This document shows positions 6,641 to 13,349 of a stretch of 13,510 bases of DNA, in pieces. How positions within the stretch are numbered: the stretch's first letter is position 1; the number at the start of each line of letters is the position of its first letter. The stretch is from NCBI GenBank assembly GCA_964423265.1, contig CAYREF010000050.1, positions 1-13,510 on the forward strand, given 5' to 3'. The position numbers were made by a program, and so were the translations under genes. This DNA is from M55B165 sp964423265 (GTDB lineage: Bacteria > Actinomycetota > Humimicrobiia > Humimicrobiales > Humimicrobiaceae). The notes beneath the pieces are model-generated. The model saw only the letters and a program-made list of their open reading frames with translations. It was not told where the DNA came from and did not search any database.

Positions 6641-7378
6641 AAATTCACCATTTAGGTTCTCCCGGTCCGCACCCACATATTCCCTATAATTTTAATTTTT
6701 TATGCCTGCCTGTTTATATAACTTCAAAACTTCGCTTACTCCTTTTGTTATACTACAAACAGGGTCCCTGTTTCGGGTGAGCATTAATACAGGAAAATTT
6801 ATAATGTTTTTTATAACTGCTTTTAAGAAATAACACAGGAACTAGTGGCAAAAAAGATTCTGCAAAAATAGTCTTTAATATAATTTTCAACCACTTCTTT
6901 TTTTGAGCAGAGCCAATCAAATTAGTACATCTGTCTTTAAAATTCCTTATATAGTTTCCAAAGGTCAAACTATGCAGAAGTGGGCTTTTGGTTCTCTAAT
7001 TATTTTATCAATATTTATTACCAACAGCAGGCCAATATAACCAGCATTGCCCTGAGGTCCTGTATTGCCTGAAAGTATTATGGCATATAAATTGTTTTTC
7101 CCAAAACTCAAAATAAAACAAAGTTATAAACTATATGGTTACGAAAATTCCAGAGCTGAAATCAAAAAAATATCACATCTTCTTCTCATTTCTTAACATT
7201 CTTTGTCTTGTAGCTGATACAATAGGTTTTTACAATTATGGGGTAGTAAACGATCTTATCTATTATGGCTGAAGCTAAAATATTACCTAAAAAGATGGTT
7301 TCACACTCCTCCAATTTTTTATTTTAATTGCGTAATTTGTTTGATGGATAGAAGAAATTCAAATTTACTTGTACTACT
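6632..7378 (-). pseudogene. Decayed alpha/beta hydrolase (lysophospholipase / Hydrolase_4 family)
   Basis: No frame is open for long, but successive pieces of a single protein can be read in the right order on the - strand. SKFEFL near 7370 resembles the family N-terminus. EEDVIFF lies near 7180. NNLYAIILSGNTGPQG lies at about 7100-7049 and LTFGNYIRNFKDR at about 6968-6930. FDWLCSKKEVVENYIKDYF starts at 6921. FPVLMLTRNRDPV lies near 6799-6760, followed by KGVSEVLKLYKQAGIKN, a stop at 6692, and YREYVGADRENLNGEF. The family reads roughly ILSGT, LTFGNYNKxF, TxFDWLSxD, PVLMxxGxxDPVGxxxKGV and RHExLNE. At least three frameshifts and several stops separate the pieces. The GHSMG nucleophile elbow appears to be deleted, and the catalytic His region reads DRE rather than RHE. 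Only the Asp in RDPV is kept. The gene cannot make an active enzyme. Confidence 0.78.
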
Positions 7379-7520
7379 TCTCTCCGCACTATGCTGTACT
7401 CTTACACCGCTTTGTCCAGTTCGGGCTGCTAAGCAAGGAATCTGATATTAACTAAAATTTTCTTACTGCCTTCTCTATTAGTAAATCTAGAATCCTTTAG
7501 ACAGGCACCTTAGTTGAACA

Positions 7521-7558
7521 TAAAAAGAGAAAAGCAGTTTTTCAATTGAAAAGCTGCT
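7521..7558 (-). terminator. Rho-independent terminator downstream of the Ca2+ ATPase
   Basis: Positions 7533-7558 form a 26-base near-perfect palindrome (AGCAG...CTGCT arms, one G-T pair, centre CAATTG). On the - strand it is followed by TTTCTCTTTTT (7522-7532). It lies about 150 bases beyond the ATPase stop, in the 332-base stretch between that gene and the hydrolase remnant (7379-7710). I see no gene or other clear signal in that stretch. The centre can pair with itself, so the RNA hairpin would have a loop of a few bases at CAATTG. Confidence 0.65.
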
Positions 7559-7710
7559 AAACAAAAATGATTTAACTACTCCATCACATTCTATTTCAAT
7601 TTTTACTTACTTTTAAAAATTATGGAATCTCCTCTTGGAGTCAAAAATAAACTTAACCGTGCTAAAAGATTTATAATCTACTGAGTTAGTTTAGTAATTC
7701 TATAGCTTAA

Positions 7711-10398
7711 TCACCGATTTTGTTTTTTAGCTGCGAAATAATTAATAAATATTTTTCTTAATTCCAGTACAATATACAATGTGCAAGAGACTAATATAAT
7801 TTTAACCCAATCCAATAGCCCGATAGGTACTGTTTTAAAAGCGACATTTAGAGGTGTATAAAGCACTGCAAATTGCATTAAAATTGAAATAATCACAGCT
7901 CCTATCAAAAATTTGCTGGTTTTAATATTAATTTTGAAATTTTTTGCCCTATATGTCAGCACATTAAATAATTGGAACATAATCAATGTAGTAAATGCAA
8001 TGGATTTTGCCTTTTCTGTTTCAATGCCATAGCTATAGAACATAGAAAGAGTTCCTGCCCCCATAACGAATCCAACTATTAATATATTTTGGATTACATC
8101 TTTGGAGATGATGCTCTCTTCTTTTTTTCTAGGAGGTTTTTTCATAATATCTTTGCTAAAAGGATCTAACCCTAATGCTAGACCAGGCAAACCATCAGTC
8201 AATAAATTTACCCACAGTATTTGAATTGCTACCAATGGAAGTGGCCAACCAATAAGAATTGCAAGGAAAATAACAATAATTTCACCTAGATTTGAAGAAA
8301 GGGTATATTGTACAAATTGCTTAATACTGTTATAAATACCCCTTCCTTCCTCAACAGCATTCACAATTGAAGCAAAGTTATCATCTGTTAATACCATATC
8401 AGATGCTTCTTTTGCAACATCAGTTCCTGTAATGCCCATTGCAATTCCAATATCTGATTTTTTGAGGGCAGGAGCATCATTAACCCCATCACCAGTCATA
8501 GCTACAATATGCCCCTTCTTTTTCAAAGCATTTAATATTCTTGCTTTATGTTCTGGGCTTACCCTTGCATAAATTTTTATATCTTCAATTATTCTTTCTA
8601 GTTTTTTATCGTTCAACTTATCTAGTTCTTCGCCACTTAATGCTCTGTCGCCTTCCTTAAATAAACTAAGTTCTTTTGCTATTGCAATCGCAGTTAGTTT
8701 GTGATCTCCTGTAATTAAAACAGTTTTAATTCCTGCTGTTTTGCATCTTTCAATTGCTTCTTTTACTTCTTCCCTTGGAGGATCAATCATGGCTTGCAAT
8801 CCGACAAAAATTAAATCTCTTTCAATTTCTTCCGGAATTGGTTCATATTTTGCACTTAGTGTTTTGTATCCAAAACCTAAAACTCTTAGGGATTTATTAG
8901 CCATCTCCTGATTGATTTCTAAAATTCTCTTCCTATCTTTATCTGTTAATTTTTTTACTTTGCCGTTGATATTGATATATTTACATTTGCTAAGTATTAT
9001 ATCAGGAGCTCCTTTGACATAAGCAACATTTTCTTTATTTACCTTATGAATAGTAGTCATACTTTTTCTTTTAGAGTCAAATGTAATCTCATCTACCCTT
9101 GGAAGAAGTTTTTCAAGTTCGTCCTTATCAAAGCCAACTTTTTTAGCAGAAACAAGCAATGCACCCTCAGTTGGATCTCCAAATATTTCCCATCTCTTGT
9201 TATGACTTAATCTTGAATCATTGCATAATGCACCAATTCTTAATAACAATTCAATATCTTTAGTGTCAGATACCTTATTATTTGCATTAATTAATTTGCC
9301 TTCCGGAGTATACCCTTCACCTGTAACTTTTATTAATTCATTATTTACATAGATTTCTCTAACTGTCATTTCGTTTTTTGTTAGAGTTCCAGTTTTATCA
9401 GAGCAAATTATATTGGTACATCCAAGAGTTTCAACAGCAGGGAGCTGCCTGATTAAAGCATTTCGCTTGACCATTCTCCTAACACCTAAGGCTAAAGAGA
9501 TTGTAACAATAGCAGGAAGCCCTTCCGGAATTGCGGCTACAGCTAAAGCAACAGCAGCTAAGAACATTTCACTTATATAACCACTTTCAACCAAACCCTC
9601 TGTTATATATTGCCTTAGAACACCTACACCAAAAACAAAAAAACAAATTCCAATAGTAACAAAGCCAAGCCATTTGCCAAACTGCTTTAGTTTTTCTTGC
9701 AATGGTGTAAGCTTTTCTTTTACTTCCTGAACCATTTCCGCAATTTTGCCGATTTCCGTATTCATGCCTGTATTGGTAATTATTGCTTTTGCATGACCTT
9801 TTGTTACGATTGTCCCCATGAATGCCATGTTTTCTTGGTCTGTAACGGGTGTGTTTTTCTTAAGAGGCTCAATATTTTTTCTTGATGGAACAGATTCTCC
9901 AGTCAAAGATGCTTCATCTGTTTGAAATGCTGCAATGTCAATCAATCTTGCATCAGCAGGAACTTTACTTCCGGTTTCTAATAAGATAATATCGCCAGGG
10001 ACCAATTCTCTGGAATCTAATTCGATTTCTTTTCCATCCCTGATAACCTTTGCTTTTAAAGCAGTTAATTTTCTTAACGCTTCAATAGCTTTTTCCGCTT
10101 TGTATTCCTGAATAAAACCAAATATTCCATTAAGAAACAATATTATAGAAATAACAATAGCATCGAGCTTCTCCCCAATCAGCAAAGATATAATAATAGC
10201 AGCTAAAAGTATTACAATAATAAATGAGGTAAATTGCCTAATAAATATTTGAAATAGAGTGGTGCTTTTTCTTTTTTCTATCTGGTTAATACCATGTTTT
10301 TCTAATCTCTTCTTGGCTTCATCTTCAGTTAAGCCAGTTTCAGAACTCTTTAAAGTCTTTATTGTTTCAGGTACATTTAGATTATAAAAATCAACCAT
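7711..10398 (-). CDS. Cation-transporting P-type ATPase, Ca2+-transporting (P2A/SERCA-like)
   Basis: A membrane pump that exports or sequesters Ca2+ at the expense of ATP. At 895 residues it is full length. Landmarks are the N-terminal cation-ATPase domain (1-55), M1-M2 (about 57-97), the actuator TGES (166-169), M3-M4 with PEGLP (291-295), the phosphorylation site DKTGT (Asp334), the nucleotide-binding KGAP (462-465), DPPREEV (539-545), the hinge TGDGVND (635-641), and M5-M10 (about 700-884). Ca2+-ligand positions of SERCA are kept: Glu292 in M4, Asn703 and Glu706 in SSNLGE (M5), and Asn731, Thr734 and Asp735 in NLLTDGLP (M6). The M8 site-I glutamate appears to be Gln809. Strict Ca2+ specificity is therefore inferred, and Mn2+ or another cation is possible. 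A GGCGG motif lies just before the ATG. The gene stands alone on its strand between degraded sequence on both sides, and Leu codons lean more to TTA than in the glp genes. Confidence 0.93.
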   Translation of the reverse strand: MVDFYNLNVPETIKTLKSSETGLTEDEAKKRLEKHGINQIEKRKSTTLFQIFIRQFTSFIIVILLAAIIISLLIGEKLDAIVISIILFLNGIFGFIQEYKAEKAIEALRKLTALKAKVIRDGKEIELDSRELVPGDIILLETGSKVPADARLIDIAAFQTDEASLTGESVPSRKNIEPLKKNTPVTDQENMAFMGTIVTKGHAKAIITNTGMNTEIGKIAEMVQEVKEKLTPLQEKLKQFGKWLGFVTIGICFFVFGVGVLRQYITEGLVESGYISEMFLAAVALAVAAIPEGLPAIVTISLALGVRRMVKRNALIRQLPAVETLGCTNIICSDKTGTLTKNEMTVREIYVNNELIKVTGEGYTPEGKLINANNKVSDTKDIELLLRIGALCNDSRLSHNKRWEIFGDPTEGALLVSAKKVGFDKDELEKLLPRVDEITFDSKRKSMTTIHKVNKENVAYVKGAPDIILSKCKYININGKVKKLTDKDRKRILEINQEMANKSLRVLGFGYKTLSAKYEPIPEEIERDLIFVGLQAMIDPPREEVKEAIERCKTAGIKTVLITGDHKLTAIAIAKELSLFKEGDRALSGEELDKLNDKKLERIIEDIKIYARVSPEHKARILNALKKKGHIVAMTGDGVNDAPALKKSDIGIAMGITGTDVAKEASDMVLTDDNFASIVNAVEEGRGIYNSIKQFVQYTLSSNLGEIIVIFLAILIGWPLPLVAIQILWVNLLTDGLPGLALGLDPFSKDIMKKPPRKKEESIISKDVIQNILIVGFVMGAGTLSMFYSYGIETEKAKSIAFTTLIMFQLFNVLTYRAKNFKINIKTSKFLIGAVIISILMQFAVLYTPLNVAFKTVPIGLLDWVKIILVSCTLYIVLELRKIFINYFAAKKQNR

Positions 10399-10411
10399 TA
10401 TACCGCCTGTT

Positions 10412-10627
10412 CTATTTTATACTTCTTAAAATAATCCCTGTAAAAGCAAGATAAATTGCAAATAAAAAACTCTTACAAAATACCATTTAGCCCGACAATA
10501 TCTTCCCAAAAATGGAAAGTAATTACAAGATAATAATTACAAGATAAACAAAAATATAAATAATACTTACTATAAAAACCGGTTCCGGCAACCTTCTATT
10601 GATTTTTATATCTGAATAATATTTCAC
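10412..10627 (-). pseudogene. Possible broken small membrane-protein gene
   Basis: On the - strand a frame from a GTG (10627-10625) reads KINRRLPEPVFIVSIIYIFV, a charged segment leading into a hydrophobic stretch, and then stops in the second copy of a 14-bp tandem duplication. Removing one copy restores the frame through FHFWEDIVGLNG. A further one-base shift continues into a second hydrophobic segment, FLFAIYLAFTGIILRSIK, which ends at a TAG (10412-10414) just before the ATPase start. This looks like a two-helix membrane protein that was broken. I recognise no family, and hydrophobic readings are easy to find in T-rich DNA, so confidence is low. Confidence 0.3.
10520..10547. repeat. Perfect 14-bp tandem duplication
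   Basis: TAATTACAAGATAA occurs twice with no intervening base (10520-10533 and 10534-10547). Fourteen is not a multiple of three, so it shifts any frame that crosses it. The identity of the two copies suggests a recent slippage event. It could also be a doubled protein-binding site upstream of the ATPase, but there is no inverted symmetry to support that. Confidence 0.85.
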
Positions 10628-10659
10628 TAATTTTGAAAATATTCTATTATCTTAAATTT

Positions 10660-10831
10660 TTATAACTGCTCTTCAGTTTGTAGAGTTTTTATTTTTTCAA
10701 ACTTTTTAAACATTAAATTTATAAAAATTTTTTTGACAGTATGCTTCTGCTCGCAGTATTTCCTATAATTATTATAGACTTTTTGTTCAACATTTAACGA
10801 TGTAGTAATTTTTACATGTTAATTTACCCAT
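10660..10831 (-). pseudogene. Small degraded ORF, weakly like a ribbon-helix-helix DNA-binding protein
   Basis: The - strand is open from 10818 to the TAA at 10662-10660 and reads VKITTSLNVEQKVYNNYRKY, then CEQKHTVKKIFINLMFKKFE, then KIKTLQTEEQL. No ATG, GTG or TTG opens this frame upstream of the strand-like start. An ATG at 10831 (reading MGKLT) would join it after loss of one base. A basic beta strand followed by two helices recalls CopG/Arc-type proteins, but this is impression only and I cannot name a family. There is no ribosome-binding site. The 133 bases between this and the next small ORF (10832-10964) show no further gene. Confidence 0.25.
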
Positions 10832-10964
10832 TTATCTACACATAAGTCTAAATATGCTTATTTATAAATATGCCGGACGCTTGTCTATTAATATTTTAAA
10901 CAGCTCCCTCTCTTGAAAATTTTTTCCAGAAAAAGAAGTAAATAAGAGAGCGCTCTTTTCCCTT

Positions 10965-11126
10965 CTAGCTCATTTTTTTTTCATATTTGGAAAGGCGTGG
11001 TTCTGCTTTTCCTGAACCTAAGCCATTCTTACGAACTGTTGAAAGGCTGAAAACAATAGAATCAGCATCTTTTGTATGCCATGCTTTTATATGAATTATT
11101 TCTTTTAAATTTCTTTTTTCTTCCAT
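10965..11126 (-). CDS. Small hypothetical ORF, 53 residues
   Basis: An ATG-initiated frame on the - strand reads MEEKRNLKEIIHIKAWHTKD, continues through SIVFSLSTVRKNGLGSGKAE and ends in SKYEKKMS. The protein is basic and soluble and I recognise no family. It lies 47 bases after the acyltransferase stop on the same strand and could be co-transcribed with it. No clear Shine-Dalgarno sequence precedes the ATG, and a stop (TAA) lies five codons upstream. The amino-acid mix looks more like a real protein than the other frames here, but it may also be the surviving end of a lost gene, given the debris beside it. Confidence 0.35.
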   Translation of the reverse strand: MEEKRNLKEIIHIKAWHTKDADSIVFSLSTVRKNGLGSGKAEPRLSKYEKKMS

Positions 11127-11173
11127 GTCAGATATTAATTAAAACATATAAGAAAGATGTAGTAAATCAAAAA

Positions 11174-12028
11174 TCAGTCTGTCCAGATATCATGAAACAT
11201 TTCCCACTGGTCAATATATTTTGAAATGTATTCTTCCAGGACTTTGGTCATTTTGGCCATGTTTTTTTCAATAAGCTCCTTTTTCTCACCTTCTATTTCA
11301 AGCTTTATTGGTTTCCCTACAATTTGGAAATGGTTGTATTTGTCCTTTCGGTGGATAAAGCTCGGGATAAGGGCAGCCCCGGATTTAAGGGAAGCGTATA
11401 TGCAGCCATTTGGGATACGCGCTTTTTTTCCAAAAAGGTCTACTGCCTTTGACCGGCTATTGGTGTCCCAATCTGTGGGTATGGCTACTATCTGATTTTT
11501 TCTTAATTTCCTGAAAATATCTAAGACCTTATTATTGTAAAGAGTATTTAATCCCTTAGACAGCCTTTTTGACTCAAAAAAATTATTTAATGGCTCAAAC
11601 TTTCTTTGCATGCCCATACCCCATATGTCATAGTCTTCTACTGCTACCCTGCATGCCCCCCATTCAAAGTTTCCAATATGGGCGGTAAATATAACTACTC
11701 CTTTGCCTTTCTCTAAAGCTTTATCAAGGTTTTCAAGGCCTGCTATCTCCACCCTTTCCTTTAATTTTTCCCGTGATATGCTGCTATGCTTCAGGAAATC
11801 CACTACATTTTTTAGCCAGTGGATGTATATCTGTATTGCAGTTTTGTGGACCTCCTTGCTATTAATGTCTAAACCTAAGACTCTGGATATATTTTTTTTA
11901 AGGGGGCCCAGGTTGATTTTAGCTATTACAGCCAGCCTTGCTGTTATGGTTGCAATTAAGTAAGCTAAAGGATAAGGGATTATTATTGCTAGGAAATTTA
12001 AAAATTTATAACCGATATATGCTAGCAT
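11174..12028 (-). CDS. Lysophospholipid acyltransferase, LpxL/HtrB family
   Basis: A membrane-associated acyltransferase of 284 residues. An N-terminal hydrophobic segment (about 8-37) is followed by the catalytic H-x4-E box HIGNFEWG (His117, Glu122). Further along are PTDWDTNSRSKAVDLFGKKA, a typical family stretch (compare D.....G..v.ffG..a), and SGAALIPSFIHR. In diderm bacteria the family adds secondary acyl chains to lipid A. In actinobacteria the related PatA-type enzyme acylates phosphatidylinositol mannosides. Which lipid is used here cannot be read from the sequence. The ATG at 12028 has only a weak GGGAT about 11 bases upstream. The gene is divergent from the eRF1-like gene, 107 bases apart. 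No lipid A or PIM pathway gene is adjacent. Confidence 0.85.
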   Translation of the reverse strand: MLAYIGYKFLNFLAIIIPYPLAYLIATITARLAVIAKINLGPLKKNISRVLGLDINSKEVHKTAIQIYIHWLKNVVDFLKHSSISREKLKERVEIAGLENLDKALEKGKGVVIFTAHIGNFEWGACRVAVEDYDIWGMGMQRKFEPLNNFFESKRLSKGLNTLYNNKVLDIFRKLRKNQIVAIPTDWDTNSRSKAVDLFGKKARIPNGCIYASLKSGAALIPSFIHRKDKYNHFQIVGKPIKLEIEGEKKELIEKNMAKMTKVLEEYISKYIDQWEMFHDIWTD

Positions 12029-12069
12029 TTTATAATTATCCCAAAATAAAAATGTAAAAATAAATATTG

Positions 12070-12075
12070 TATAAT
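12070..12075 (+). promoter_or_regulatory. Possible -10 element for the eRF1-like gene
   Basis: A perfect TATAAT lies in the 107-base divergent gap, 60 bases before the ATG at 12136. There is no good -35 element at 17 bases (TAAAAA, three of six). The gap is AT-rich, so this is only a plausible site. No palindromic operator is visible between the two divergent genes. Confidence 0.3.
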
Positions 12076-12135
12076 GATATTAGATTTTGTAATTTATTAA
12101 AAGTTTTTTCCATAATTTTAGGGAGGTAAAAAAAT

Positions 12136-13290
12136 ATGGCACGTGATATTGTTATTGATGGACTGGAAAAAGTTCTAAATTATAGCCCTGATGGGGGGTA
12201 TGTAGTAACTACTTACTTGCTGGTAGATGGATCCAGGACGAATAAGAGGGATTATTTAACAAAGTTAAATTCTATGGTTACCAAAAAACGTTCAGAGATA
12301 GAATCTGCTGATAACATAGATGAAAATGAAAAGAAAAAAATATACCAGGTATTGGAAAAAATTAAAAAGTACGTAAATGATAGGTTTAAATCTGACTCTA
12401 CAAAGACCCTGTTAATTTATGCAGATAATAATAGTTTATGGGAAGTCCTCAGGATACCGGTTATTATGCGCTCAAAAATAATTATTGATCCCAAGCCGCA
12501 TACCCAGAATTTAAGGGCGCTGCTCCAGAATTTCAAAAAATATGGAATATTGTTAATAGACAGGGAAAAAGCCCAGATTTATTCCCTGTATCTGGGGGAA
12601 ATTAGGGAATACCTGGCTGCATTTATAAATGACGTGCCTTCTAAGGTAAATTTCAGGAGCGAGGCTGCATTAAGGGAGAAAAAATTGTTGGGAAAAATTG
12701 AAGAGAAGCTTCACCATTTCTTTAAAAATGTTAATGACAAAGCCTTGCAACTATTCAGGGAGGGGAAACTTGATAACCTTATACTGGCAGGAAGAAAAGA
12801 AATACTTTCTAAATTCAGGAATTATTTGCATAATTACCTGGAATCAAAATACATTGGCTCTATTGATGCTCAGCCTGATATGGAAAAAAATGATATAAAG
12901 AAAAGGGCACAAAAATTAATTGATGATTATGAAAGAAAAACCAAAGAAAAATTAATAAATAAGCTGTTTGAAGAATACAACCCTAATGGATGGGCAGTAG
13001 TTGGGATAAAATCTGTAATTAGCTCTCTCCTGATAGAGCAGGTAAGGACATTGGTATATGACAGGGATTTTTCCCAGGACGGATACATTTGTGATTCTTG
13101 TATGTATATAACTTTGGATAAAAAAGAAAAATGCCCCTACTGTGAAGGCAGCCTTGTTTATTACAGTGATATAGTGGACGAGATAGTAGAAGATGCTCTA
13201 AGTCAGAATTGTGAGATTGTAGATGTGGAAGAAAATAGAAAGTTAAAAGAGTCTGGCGGCATTGCGGCTGTACTTAGGTATAAATTATAG
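12136..13290 (+). CDS. Bacterial eRF1-like protein (baeRF family) with C-terminal zinc ribbon
   Basis: A protein of 384 residues related to archaeal/eukaryotic release factor 1. The central domain (about 132-242) reads KYGILLIDREKAQIYSLYLG and later KLDNLILAGRKEIL, as in the eRF1 domain-2/Pelota fold. The C-terminal domain carries a zinc ribbon with Cys319, Cys322, Cys333 and Cys336 and ends with GGIAAVLRY (374-382), the signature ending of eRF1 domain 3. The N-terminal 90 residues are helical and charged. No GGQ peptidyl-hydrolase motif is present, so it should not release peptides. Known bacterial relatives are the baeRF proteins and the hibernation factor Balon, which binds the ribosomal A site, so I infer ribosome binding in rescue, stress or hibernation. 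GGGAGGT (12121-12127) is ideally placed before the ATG. It converges on nrdR. Confidence 0.85.
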   Translation: MARDIVIDGLEKVLNYSPDGGYVVTTYLLVDGSRTNKRDYLTKLNSMVTKKRSEIESADNIDENEKKKIYQVLEKIKKYVNDRFKSDSTKTLLIYADNNSLWEVLRIPVIMRSKIIIDPKPHTQNLRALLQNFKKYGILLIDREKAQIYSLYLGEIREYLAAFINDVPSKVNFRSEAALREKKLLGKIEEKLHHFFKNVNDKALQLFREGKLDNLILAGRKEILSKFRNYLHNYLESKYIGSIDAQPDMEKNDIKKRAQKLIDDYERKTKEKLINKLFEEYNPNGWAVVGIKSVISSLLIEQVRTLVYDRDFSQDGYICDSCMYITLDKKEKCPYCEGSLVYYSDIVDEIVEDALSQNCEIVDVEENRKLKESGGIAAVLRYKL

Positions 13291-13349
13291 TCTTTAGAAT
13301 ATAAAATATTGGTTTGTATATACTGAAACGAGGGATAGAAAGGGATTAT

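Noticed and set aside
6757..6773. Perfect 17-base palindrome AAACAGGG-T-CCCTGTTT, possible operator
   Set aside because: It falls inside the hydrolase remnant, in the bases coding NRDPV, and no promoter or functional gene is next to it. It is probably a chance product of coding sequence.
6753..6968. 71-codon - strand ORF (TTG start) as an independent gene
   Set aside because: Its first 17 residues belong to the hydrolase (LTFGNYIRNFKDR), but after TNL it runs in the wrong frame. The hydrolase reading continues in another frame as FDWLCSKKEVVENY. It is a fragment of the pseudogene.
10733..10769. TTGACA (10733-10738) and TATAAT (10764-10769) on the + strand as a promoter
   Set aside because: The spacer is 25 bases instead of 16-18, and no + strand gene lies downstream before 12136.
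10741..10800. - strand reading MLNKKSIIIIGN as the start of an FAD-dependent oxidoreductase remnant
   Set aside because: Only about a dozen residues resemble such a start, the glycine motif is incomplete and no downstream piece follows.
10941..10960. Palindrome AGAGCGCTCT and the surrounding CTCTCTT/AAGAGAG arms as a terminator
   Set aside because: The palindrome has no loop, the longer stem is 7 bp around an unstructured 29-base loop, and the T-tract position is poor. Not called.
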